The translations under genes and the position numbers were made by a program. This document shows, piece by piece, positions 1 through 5,740 of a DNA stretch of 13,653 nt. The notes below the pieces were generated by a model. The model had not been told where the DNA came from and did not search any database. It was given only the letters and a program-made list of their open reading frames with translations. The DNA is from CAIUVD01 sp044338255 (lineage in GTDB: Bacteria; Planctomycetota; UBA11346). Location of the stretch: assembly GCA_044338255.1 (NCBI GenBank), contig JBIILZ010000106.1, positions 1 through 13,653 on the forward strand, given 5' to 3'. The first letter of the stretch is position 1, and each line of letters begins with the position of its first letter.

Positions 1-128
1 GCCTCCGCTCAATTGAATGAGTCCATTCAATTGTGCCACACTCCTGATGATGGACCTCGCTTTTTCCCGCTTTCAAAACCACCACCGACATCACCAGACA
101 ACTTACACCACTTGACGGGACACAACCC
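1..128. other. Non-coding left edge, unrelated to the gene it abuts
   Basis: No gene is seen here. The frame of the Bax-inhibitor-like fragment that begins near 129 runs back only to a TGA at 48-50, and the residues it would encode do not look like a membrane protein. The stretch has visibly more A and T than the rest of the window and contains a perfect hairpin at 10-33. It could be the scar of an insertion or rearrangement, or an assembly artefact at the edge of a contig. The sequence alone cannot tell these apart. Confidence 0.4.
10..33. repeat. Perfect 10-bp inverted repeat with 4-nt loop
   Basis: CAATTGAATG at 10-19 is the exact reverse complement of CATTCAATTG at 24-33, with the loop AGTC between them. 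No T-run follows on either strand, so a standard intrinsic terminator is unlikely. An operator for a dimeric regulator or part of a mobile-element end would fit better. Confidence 0.6.
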
Positions 129-299
129 GTGGGCCTAGCGGCCTTCAATTTGATCGTCGATTTCCACTTCATCGAAAGCGCCTCCGACAACCGCCAGCCG
201 AAATACATGGAATGGGTGGGAGCCCTGGCGCTGGTCGTGACCCTGGTCTGGCTGTACCTCGAGATCCTGCGTTTGCTGGCCAAACTGCGCCAGCGCTGA
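129..299 (+). pseudogene. C-terminal fragment of a Bax inhibitor-1/YccA-type membrane protein
   Basis: The frame ending at TGA 297-299 encodes about 56 residues with a clear family signature: AAFNLIVDFHFIE, then PKYMEW, then a hydrophobic helix ending in LVWLYLEILRLLAKLRQR. This matches my recollection of the end of the bacterial Bax1-I family of multi-pass inner-membrane proteins, normally more than 200 residues long. Similarity stops abruptly just before the GTG at 129. The preceding codons encode unrelated polar residues back to an in-frame stop at 48-50. The other membrane helices are absent, so this is a 5'-truncated remnant, or a gene broken by an insertion or an assembly join. The GTG at 129 is unlikely to be a working start. 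The fragment converges on rnhA. Confidence 0.6.
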
Positions 300-307
300 A
301 CGCGCGC

Positions 308-337
308 GAGGATCATCGCACGTCGGCGATGATCCTC
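308..337. terminator. 12-bp perfect inverted repeat between convergent genes, candidate bidirectional terminator
   Basis: GAGGATCATCGC (308-319) and its exact complement GCGATGATCCTC (326-337) flank a 6-nt loop. The element sits 9 nt after the stop of the Bax-like fragment, and its right arm overlaps the rnhA stop codon (TGA, minus strand, 336-338). Position and symmetry suggest it ends transcription from both sides. Neither strand has a U-tract after it, so termination may be inefficient, or the hairpin may mainly protect 3' ends. Confidence 0.55.
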
Positions 338-821
338 ACGGCCAGGTGCGACGGCATTCCCAGCTCGCATCGCGCTTGGCCTGCACTGCATCCATGGCCT
401 TGTTGGTGAGTTCATCGGCGCGTTCGTTGCCGGGATTGCCGGCATGGCCTTTGACCCATTGCCAGGATACCCGGTGCAGCTGATTCAAACGATCGAGCTC
501 TTGCAAGAGATCGACGTTTTTCAGCTCGCCGTCCTTCTTCTTCCAGCCGCGTGACTTCCAGCCCTTGACCCATTCGGTCATCGACTTGACCAGATACTGG
601 CTGTCGGTGTGCAGCTGGATGCGCATGTTGGGCTTCTTGATCGCCTTGATGGCCTCGATCGCGGCCATCATCTCCATGCGGTTGTTGGTCGTCTCGCGTT
701 CGCCGCCGCAGCGTTCGAGGGCGTTGCCGCTGACGGTATTGATGAGGATGAAGCCCCACCCGCCCGCGCCCGGATTGCCGCGGCAACCACCGTCGGTGTA
801 GGCGATCACGTCATAGGTCAT
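336..821 (-). CDS. rnhA: Ribonuclease HI
   Basis: Type 1 RNase H, which cleaves the RNA strand of RNA-DNA hybrids such as R-loops and primer remnants in the cytoplasm. Counting from the ATG at 821, the four catalytic acids are D10 (in YTDGGCRGNPG), E50 (TTNNRMEMMA), D73 (LHTDSQY) and D136 (GNERAD), and the assisting histidine is H126 (VKGHAGNPGN). The basic substrate-handle segment with WKSRGWKKKDG is present. At 161 residues it has the normal length for the family. A TTG at 825-827 could extend the protein by two residues and overlap the tgt stop. I prefer the ATG at 821, two bases after that stop, because it aligns with the usual N-terminus. It is the last gene of the pyrE-spoIID-tgt-rnhA run and is probably translationally coupled to tgt. 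Confidence 0.95.
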   Translation of the reverse strand: MTYDVIAYTDGGCRGNPGAGGWGFILINTVSGNALERCGGERETTNNRMEMMAAIEAIKAIKKPNMRIQLHTDSQYLVKSMTEWVKGWKSRGWKKKDGELKNVDLLQELDRLNQLHRVSWQWVKGHAGNPGNERADELTNKAMDAVQAKRDASWECRRTWP

Positions 822-823
822 GC

Positions 824-1984
824 TCAATCCGCGCCCGGTGGATCGAGCTTGTCGTCGACATAGCTCAAGCGGAAGGCATCGGCAAATTCCGTGAAGCGTT
901 GCGCACGGATGCTCGCGCGCATGCGTGCCATCAAGCGCCGGTAATAGGCCAAGTTGTGAATCGACAGCAGTTGACCGGCGAGGGTTTCTCCGCTCTTGAA
1001 CAAGTGATTCAGGTAGCCGCGGCTGACGCGTGACGCCTGGCTCGGCGTGTTCTCATCCAGCGGGCGGGCATCGAGCGCATGCTCGGCGCGTTTGATGCGC
1101 AGCGGTCCGTTATCAGTGTAGGCGATGCCGTGCCGGCCCATGCGCGTCGGCAGCACGCAGTCGAATTGATCGACGCCGCGCGCCACCGCTTCGAGCAGGT
1201 CGAGCGGCGTGCCGACACCCATCAGATAGCGTGGCTTGTCGAGCGGCAGCAGCGGCACCGTCCAATCGAGGACGGCGTTGCGGGCGGCGAAGCCTTCACC
1301 CACGGCCAGGCCACCGATTGCGTAACCGGGCAGGTCGTGACTGAGGATATCGCCCGCTGAGCGTTCGCGCAGATCGCGATGCAGGCCGCCCTGGACGATG
1401 CCATAGAGACCTTGCGTGGCAGCTCCACCGATCGGGCCATCGGCGCGCCAGGCGGCCACCGAACGCGCCAGCCAGCGCGCCGTGCGCTCGACCGCCGCGA
1501 CCACGACCTCGCGCGTGCCGTCGGACGGCGGACATTCATCAAAGGCCATGATGATGTCGGCGCCAAGCAGACGCTGGATGCGGATCGATTCCTCGGGCGT
1601 GAGCATGAACGCCGTTCCGTCGATATGGCTACGGAAGGCCACGCCTTCCTCGCTGATCTTGCGCTGGCTGGCGAGCGAGAACACCTGATAGCCACCCGAA
1701 TCGGTAAGCATCGGGCCGCGCCAGCCGCTGAAGCGATGCAGACCGCCGAGCGCGTGCACGGTCTCGGCGCTGGGACGCAGGGCGAGGTGGTAGGTATTGC
1801 CGAGTACGATGCCCTGACCGAACTCCTCGGCCTGCTGTACGGTGACTCCCTTCAATCCCCCGAGCGTGGCCACGGCCATGAAGGCCGGCGTCGGCACGCT
1901 GCCATGCGGAGTGTGCAAGGTGCCAGCGCGAGCCAGGCCATCGCGGGCCACCAGCTCGAAGCGCAGCGCAGATGGATGGTTCAC
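824..1984 (-). CDS. tgt: tRNA-guanine(34) transglycosylase lacking the zinc-binding cysteines
   Basis: Exchanges guanine 34 for the queuosine precursor preQ1 in tRNAs with GUN anticodons. From the GTG at 1984 it has 386 residues, normal for bacterial Tgt. Visible motifs are TDSGGYQVFSL (base D95), AFDECPPSD (substrate-recognition D149), GIVQGG (195-200), AIGGLAVGE (222-230) and VDQFDCVLPTR (nucleophile D275). The family zinc site, CxCxxC plus a histidine, is broken. Where E. coli has C302, C304 and C307, this protein has T313, S315 and S318 in ENTPSQASR. The histidine persists as H343 in SIHNL. The offset from E. coli numbering is constant (+11) from the nucleophile to this site, so alignment error is unlikely. 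The GTG overlaps the TGA of the upstream SpoIID gene (GTGA), implying coupled translation. Longer readings would start inside the SpoIID gene and add non-family sequence. Confidence 0.93.
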   Translation of the reverse strand: MNHPSALRFELVARDGLARAGTLHTPHGSVPTPAFMAVATLGGLKGVTVQQAEEFGQGIVLGNTYHLALRPSAETVHALGGLHRFSGWRGPMLTDSGGYQVFSLASQRKISEEGVAFRSHIDGTAFMLTPEESIRIQRLLGADIIMAFDECPPSDGTREVVVAAVERTARWLARSVAAWRADGPIGGAATQGLYGIVQGGLHRDLRERSAGDILSHDLPGYAIGGLAVGEGFAARNAVLDWTVPLLPLDKPRYLMGVGTPLDLLEAVARGVDQFDCVLPTRMGRHGIAYTDNGPLRIKRAEHALDARPLDENTPSQASRVSRGYLNHLFKSGETLAGQLLSIHNLAYYRRLMARMRASIRAQRFTEFADAFRLSYVDDKLDPPGAD

Positions 1985-3462
1985 CACAAGGCCTTTAGTT
2001 CGACGTCGGAGTAAAAGAATTCGATGATCGAGCGCGCCGACTTGCCCTGATGGGCCATCTCCCAGGCACTGACCTGGCTCATGCCCACGCCATGGCCCCA
2101 GCCGAAACTGGTGATGCGCCAGCGGTATTTGCGATCGAGGCCTTCCTTCTTCTTCGGGCTCTCGGGAGTCCACAAGGTGCTCTTGATCGTTTGCGGACCG
2201 ACCAGGTTGCGGAAGGTGGTCGCCGGGATCTCGAGTGGATTGGTGGCCAAGGTATGCGAGACCAGCAAGGTCTCGACGCGCATCGAACGCGGATCGCGAC
2301 GCCCGACGCGGATATCATTGATGAAGCCGAGCTGCTGGCCGCCGTTCTGGGCCGCCGCCGCCTGCATCGCCTGGGCGAGTTTCTTCTGAATGTCCTGCGA
2401 GAGGATGTCGTTGCTGGTTTCCCAATGCGTATCCTGCTTACCCAGGGCGATGATGCCCGGCAAGCAGTACGGATCCGGCCGGGCGAGCATCACTCCCGAA
2501 AGCGATTCGCGGCCATAGAGATCCTTGGCGCCCGGAAAAACGCCCTCAATGGCGGTGGTGTAGCCGCCCGAACTGGCGCTGAACAAGGGGATGAACGGAT
2601 TGCCATGCACCGTGGGGATGACCCCCCGGGTATCGAGCACGGCCTTGACCACGCCCAGGGTCGAAAAGCCGGCGCCGCGATATTCTTGGTCTTCTCGGGT
2701 ATCGACGAGATCGAAGGGACGCTTGGCGGTGGAAGCGGCGGCGGCCTTGCAGTAGGCAAATCCACGACTGGCGATGGCCTGGGCCTTGAGCGCCTCGAGC
2801 GGATAGCTCGGTGACATCTCGACGGCGATGACGCCTTCGAGATAGGCTTCCATGGGCAGGTGATTGATCAGCTGCATGTCCTTCGGGCTGTTCCACAGCA
2901 CCTGCAGGCTGCCGCGGTAGAGCGGCTGGGACTTGGGGTCGATGCCCTGCAGGCGGAACACCGCGCGTTGGTCAGCGGCCTCGAACAGCCGGGGATTGGG
3001 CAGGATCGGATTGCCATCGCGATCGAGGCGGTTGTCAGTGGCCGGGCGCGTCTGGCGCGGCAGGACCAGGAACGACTGCACCGCCCAGGTGCGGTCCTTC
3101 GAGCCATCCGACCAATCGCGGCTGGAGAGCAGGAAGCCATCATTGCCCACGACCTCAACGCGGATCACGGCTCCGGCCTGGAGCAGCTCGTGTTTGCCGA
3201 GCGGGTCGTCAGGGGCCACCACCTCGGTCGCCTGGAGCATCTCGATGGCGACCTTATCGTGACTGTTGATCGGTTCCGGTGGCAGGCGGTTGGCGATCAA
3301 CACGCGCACGCCGGGGTCCTGGCCAACGCCTTGTCGCAGGCGCCCGAAGCCGCGGGCCTCGCGGTCCTCAAGCAGGTGAGCGATCAGCAACCATACGAAG
3401 ACACCCAGCAGGCCGAGCAGGAGCAAGGTGCGGATGATCTGATTGAGCCGTTCACCGTTCAT
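1981..3462 (-). CDS. SpoIID/LytB-domain protein, membrane-anchored peptidoglycan factor
   Basis: 493 residues. The N-terminus has one hydrophobic segment (about 11-30) consistent with a signal anchor that places the rest outside the inner membrane. The SpoIID domain begins near residue 200 with MEAYLEGVIAVEMSPSYP followed by LEALKAQAIASRGFAYC. E215 corresponds to the catalytic glutamate of SpoIID lytic transglycosylases, by family knowledge. SSGGYT (298-302) and the terminal GWGHGVGMSQ (454-463) are both typical of the family. About 170 residues between the anchor and the domain are not recognised. SpoIID cuts glycan strands lacking stem peptides during engulfment in Bacillus, and LytB is an amidase enhancer. 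No sporulation gene lies nearby, so a role in cell-wall remodelling is inferred. The start lies 4 nt after the pyrE stop, and the stop overlaps the tgt start. Confidence 0.88.
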   Translation of the reverse strand: MNGERLNQIIRTLLLLGLLGVFVWLLIAHLLEDREARGFGRLRQGVGQDPGVRVLIANRLPPEPINSHDKVAIEMLQATEVVAPDDPLGKHELLQAGAVIRVEVVGNDGFLLSSRDWSDGSKDRTWAVQSFLVLPRQTRPATDNRLDRDGNPILPNPRLFEAADQRAVFRLQGIDPKSQPLYRGSLQVLWNSPKDMQLINHLPMEAYLEGVIAVEMSPSYPLEALKAQAIASRGFAYCKAAAASTAKRPFDLVDTREDQEYRGAGFSTLGVVKAVLDTRGVIPTVHGNPFIPLFSASSGGYTTAIEGVFPGAKDLYGRESLSGVMLARPDPYCLPGIIALGKQDTHWETSNDILSQDIQKKLAQAMQAAAAQNGGQQLGFINDIRVGRRDPRSMRVETLLVSHTLATNPLEIPATTFRNLVGPQTIKSTLWTPESPKKKEGLDRKYRWRITSFGWGHGVGMSQVSAWEMAHQGKSARSIIEFFYSDVELKALW

Positions 3463-3466
3463 GGCG

Positions 3467-4213
3467 CTAGACCGCCTGCGCGAGATGCGCCCGGATGCGG
3501 GCAGCGTCAGCGTCGGTCAGGTAGCGCGTGCCATCCGGCGACGGCGTCAGCAGGTGCGTGACGGCTTCGCTGATGGTGATGATCGGAGCGACGGTGATGC
3601 CGGTTTCAGCGGCGATTTCCTCAAGGGCGGTGCGATTGCCCTGGCCCTTCTCCTGGCGATCCACCGCCACCACCGCGCCGCGGATCACCACGCCGAGGGG
3701 CTTGAGCTTGGCGAAGGTCTCGCGCATGGCGGTGCCGGCGGTGAGTACGTCATCGACGATCACCACCTGCGTGCCCGCACTCAACGGGGCGCCGACGAAC
3801 AAACCGCCATCGCCGTGATCCTTGGCTTCCTTGCGATCGAAGGTCCAACCGACGCTGCGACCGAGGCCGCTACCGATAAGAGCCTCGTAGGCCTGGCTCG
3901 CCGCCAGGGCCAAGGGGATGCCCTTGTAGGCCGGGCCGAAGACCACCGCCACCTCATCGCCGAAACGGGCGCGGATGGTCGCGGCATAGGCCGCCCCCAG
4001 ACGCGCCAGATCGCCACCGTGATGGAAGCAGCCGGTGTTAATGAAGTACGGTGATTTGCGCCCCGACTTCAAGGTGAAGTCGCCGAAACGCAGGGCCTGA
4101 CGGGCGACCAGGAGATCGATGAACGCCGTCTGAGCCGGCGAAAGTTGAGCTGAGTAGGTCATGGTCGGCACGGTCATGGTCGGCTCGGTCACGGCAGGAA
4201 GATGAAATGACAT
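3467..4213 (-). CDS. pyrE: Orotate phosphoribosyltransferase
   Basis: Joins orotate and PRPP to give orotidine 5'-phosphate, the fifth step of UMP synthesis. In order, the product shows FTLKSGRKSPYF (46-57), FGPAYKGIP (92-100), the flexible lysine loop DRKEAKDHGDGG (126-137) and the PRPP-binding VVIVDDVLTAGTA (150-162). Match to E. coli PyrE begins around residue 27. The coordinates give the longest reading (248 residues). ATGs at 4177 and 4162 would give 236 or 231 residues, closer to the family norm, and are more plausible because a GC-rich hairpin ends directly at the 4213 ATG. None of the three starts has a strong Shine-Dalgarno sequence. The two inner ATGs lie in a 15-bp tandem repeat. 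It heads a tight run with the SpoIID-domain gene, tgt and rnhA. Confidence 0.95.
   Translation of the reverse strand: MSFHLPAVTEPTMTVPTMTYSAQLSPAQTAFIDLLVARQALRFGDFTLKSGRKSPYFINTGCFHHGGDLARLGAAYAATIRARFGDEVAVVFGPAYKGIPLALAASQAYEALIGSGLGRSVGWTFDRKEAKDHGDGGLFVGAPLSAGTQVVIVDDVLTAGTAMRETFAKLKPLGVVIRGAVVAVDRQEKGQGNRTALEEIAAETGITVAPIITISEAVTHLLTPSPDGTRYLTDADAARIRAHLAQAV
4157..4186 (-). repeat. 15-bp tandem duplication carrying two alternative pyrE start codons
   Basis: GGTCATGGTCGGCAC (4157-4171) is followed directly by GGTCATGGTCGGCTC (4172-4186), 14 of 15 bases identical, and a partial third copy follows. On the coding strand each unit contains PTM, so the duplication creates in-frame ATG codons at 4162 and 4177, 15 nt apart, ahead of the conserved part of PyrE. 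Confidence 0.75.
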
Positions 4214-4241
4214 GCGGCCGAAGGCACATGCCTCCGGCCGC
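4214..4241 (-). terminator. GC-rich hairpin after the cyclophilin gene
   Basis: GCGGCCG (4214-4220) pairs with CGGCCGC (4235-4241). After one mismatch the stem continues with AGGC/GCCT around the loop ACAT. It begins 23 nt beyond the cyclophilin stop. In the direction of transcription it is followed by ATGTCATTTCATC, which is only moderately T-rich. It probably terminates or attenuates the upstream transcript and is the main break between the hupE/cyclophilin genes and the pyrE operon. Confidence 0.6.
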
Positions 4242-4264
4242 GATCACCTGAAAACGTGTCGGGT

Positions 4265-4717
4265 TTATTCGACAATCGTGATCGAGAAGCGGTCACCCTG
4301 CTTCACGGCATTGACTACCGCCAGATCGGCGGGGCTGTCGATGCGCCCGAAGACGGTGTGCACACCATCGAGGTGCGAGGTCGCACGATGGGTGACGAAG
4401 AACTGGCTGCCGCCAGTGTTCGGGCCGGCATGGGCCATGCTCAAGGTACCAGGGGTATGGCGCTCTGGATTGGACGCACCCAGCTCGCACTTGATCTTGT
4501 AGCCGGGGCCGCCGGTACCGGGTTGGCCAGTGGCGCCCTTTTTGGTGTTGGGGCAACCACCCTGGATCATGAAGTCGTTAATCACGCGGTGGAAGGCGAG
4601 GTCGTTATAGAACCCTTCCTTGGCGAGCTTGACGAAATTCGCAACCGTGGCCGGCGCGGTCTTTTCAAACAGGGTGATGTGGATATCGCCGCGGGGCGTC
4701 GTGATCGTGGCTTTCAT
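4265..4717 (-). CDS. Cyclophilin-type peptidyl-prolyl cis-trans isomerase
   Basis: Cytosolic single-domain cyclophilin of 150 residues that catalyses cis-trans isomerisation of Xaa-Pro bonds. No signal peptide is visible. The active-site series is intact: FHRVI with R44, FMIQGG with Q52, MAHAGPNTGGSQFF with Q105, and HLDGVHTVFG with H120. The position of the human cyclophilin A tryptophan that binds cyclosporin is His115, common in bacterial members and usually linked to weak drug binding. An ATG at 4753 would add 12 residues. I chose 4717 because MKATITTPRGDI is the usual beginning and GAGG lies 11 nt upstream. It lies 97 nt downstream of hupE on the same strand and may share its transcript. 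I do not assign ppiA or ppiB from sequence alone. Confidence 0.93.
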   Translation of the reverse strand: MKATITTPRGDIHITLFEKTAPATVANFVKLAKEGFYNDLAFHRVINDFMIQGGCPNTKKGATGQPGTGGPGYKIKCELGASNPERHTPGTLSMAHAGPNTGGSQFFVTHRATSHLDGVHTVFGRIDSPADLAVVNAVKQGDRFSITIVE

Positions 4718-4814
4718 GGGGCGCAGATCCTCGGCCGGACAACCACCGTGCAAAGTGGAAATTGCCGACTGGAATCCTCAGCTGGCTAAGCTCGACCAGC
4801 CCTGCCGAGAAAGC

Positions 4815-5435
4815 TCAGACAAGCCCGACGAACAAGCCAATGCTCGCCAAAGCCACGCCCACTCCGATTGCGCGCAGCGCCGACTGCTGCCAAGCCTGGG
4901 CCACCCACCAACCGGCAGCGATGCCCGCCGCATGCAGCGCGGCGGTGGTCGCCAGGAAGCCGCCCATGGTCGCGAGTGTGGTCATCGAGACCGTCGTGCT
5001 CGACATCTCGGCCATATGCGCATGGCCGTGCATGACCGCGAAGGCGCCGACCACGCCGCCAGCGAGCCACGTGCGCGGGGCCTGGGTGAGGGCGATCAAC
5101 ACGCCAAAGACCAGCACCGAGAGGGCGATGCCCCATTCAGCCAGGGGCAGGGGCAAGCCGGCGATCGCCAGCCCGCCGCCGAGGACCATGGCGGCCATGA
5201 AACTCGCCGGCACCTGCCACAAGGCCTGCTGGTGGTTGCCCGGACGCTGCGCACAGCGCACCGCCATCAAGCCTACGGCGATCATCGCCAGCCAGTGATC
5301 GACGCCCCCGAGCGGGTGCGCTATACCCATCGCCAAGCCGGTCTCGGCGTGGCCAGGATGGGCGTAGCCAGGATGGGCGAAGAGCGCGGGAACCGCGGCG
5401 AAAAGCAGAATCGAAGAAGCGATGAGGGTACGCAT
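4815..5435 (-). CDS. HupE/UreJ-type nickel permease with signal peptide
   Basis: 206 residues with an apparent cleavable signal peptide (cut probably after residue 20, LFA|HPG) and about six hydrophobic helices. HPLGGVDHWLAM at 40-51 is the HupE/UreJ signature in which His and Asp/His residues bind metal. A second histidine cluster, MHGHAHMAEM, lies at 135-144. The family takes up Ni(II) for hydrogenase or urease, and some members may carry cobalt. The mature N-terminus starts with AHPGY-AHPGH-like repeats that could capture metal. No hydrogenase, urease or cobalamin gene lies in the window, so the client enzyme is unknown. I chose the ATG at 5435 because it begins the signal peptide. A longer reading to 5507 puts 24 non-family residues in front. 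No Shine-Dalgarno sequence is evident at either start. Confidence 0.85.
   Translation of the reverse strand: MRTLIASSILLFAAVPALFAHPGYAHPGHAETGLAMGIAHPLGGVDHWLAMIAVGLMAVRCAQRPGNHQQALWQVPASFMAAMVLGGGLAIAGLPLPLAEWGIALSVLVFGVLIALTQAPRTWLAGGVVGAFAVMHGHAHMAEMSSTTVSMTTLATMGGFLATTAALHAAGIAAGWWVAQAWQQSALRAIGVGVALASIGLFVGLV
5352..5381 (-). repeat. 15-bp tandem duplication in hupE encoding AHPGY/AHPGH
   Basis: GCCAGGATGGGCGTA (5352-5366) is directly followed by GCCAGGATGGGCGAA (5367-5381), 14 of 15 bases identical. On the minus strand the units encode the pentapeptide AHPG(Y/H) right at the predicted signal-peptidase site, doubling the histidines at the mature N-terminus. Confidence 0.75.
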
Positions 5436-5563
5436 GTGGGAAAGGTATCGGAATGAACTAGGACGCAATGAAACTACGTGCAGCACTTTTCGTTCACGAG
5501 TCATCACTGCTTATTCATACATCTGTTCATCCGCCGTGGATAAAATGCCTCACGCCGATGTAG

Positions 5564-5713
5564 CCGACGCTCACAGCGCGAGGTATAGAAGGGGCGCAGC
5601 AAACCTCGCAATCGGCCGAGAGCCTACGCGCGCTCGCTGTGGAACTTAGCGAGCTCGCCAATCGTCTCACCTCCGGCGACACCACCTCATCGCATCAAGC
5701 CGCTGCCGCCTGA
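5564..5713 (+). pseudogene. Probable orphan C-terminal tail of a methyl-accepting chemotaxis protein
   Basis: The gap between the hupE start and the asd stop (5436-5740, 305 bp) holds no complete gene. In the plus frame ending at TGA 5711-5713, open only back to a TAG at 5561, the peptide includes GAQQTSQSAESLRAL and then AVELSELANRL. This has the alanine/glutamine/serine heptad pattern of the last helix of a chemoreceptor signalling domain, followed by a short variable tail. No start codon, receptor hairpin tip or ligand domain is present, so it would be a remnant. The match is by pattern only, and a chance helical reading cannot be excluded. The other part of the gap (5436-5563) is richer in A and T and should contain the hupE promoter, but I see no convincing -35/-10 pair. 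Confidence 0.4.
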
Positions 5714-5740
5714 CATTTAAACAGACGGCCTCCGACGGAC

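Noticed and set aside
1985..2173. N-terminal extension of tgt to 449 residues
   Set aside because: The extra residues come from an out-of-frame reading of the SpoIID gene and do not match Tgt. The GTG at 1984 gives the normal length.
4620..5456. 278-codon plus-strand frame opposite hupE and the start of the cyclophilin gene
   Set aside because: Its composition is low-complexity Arg/His/Gly-rich, and it is antisense to genes with intact family motifs.
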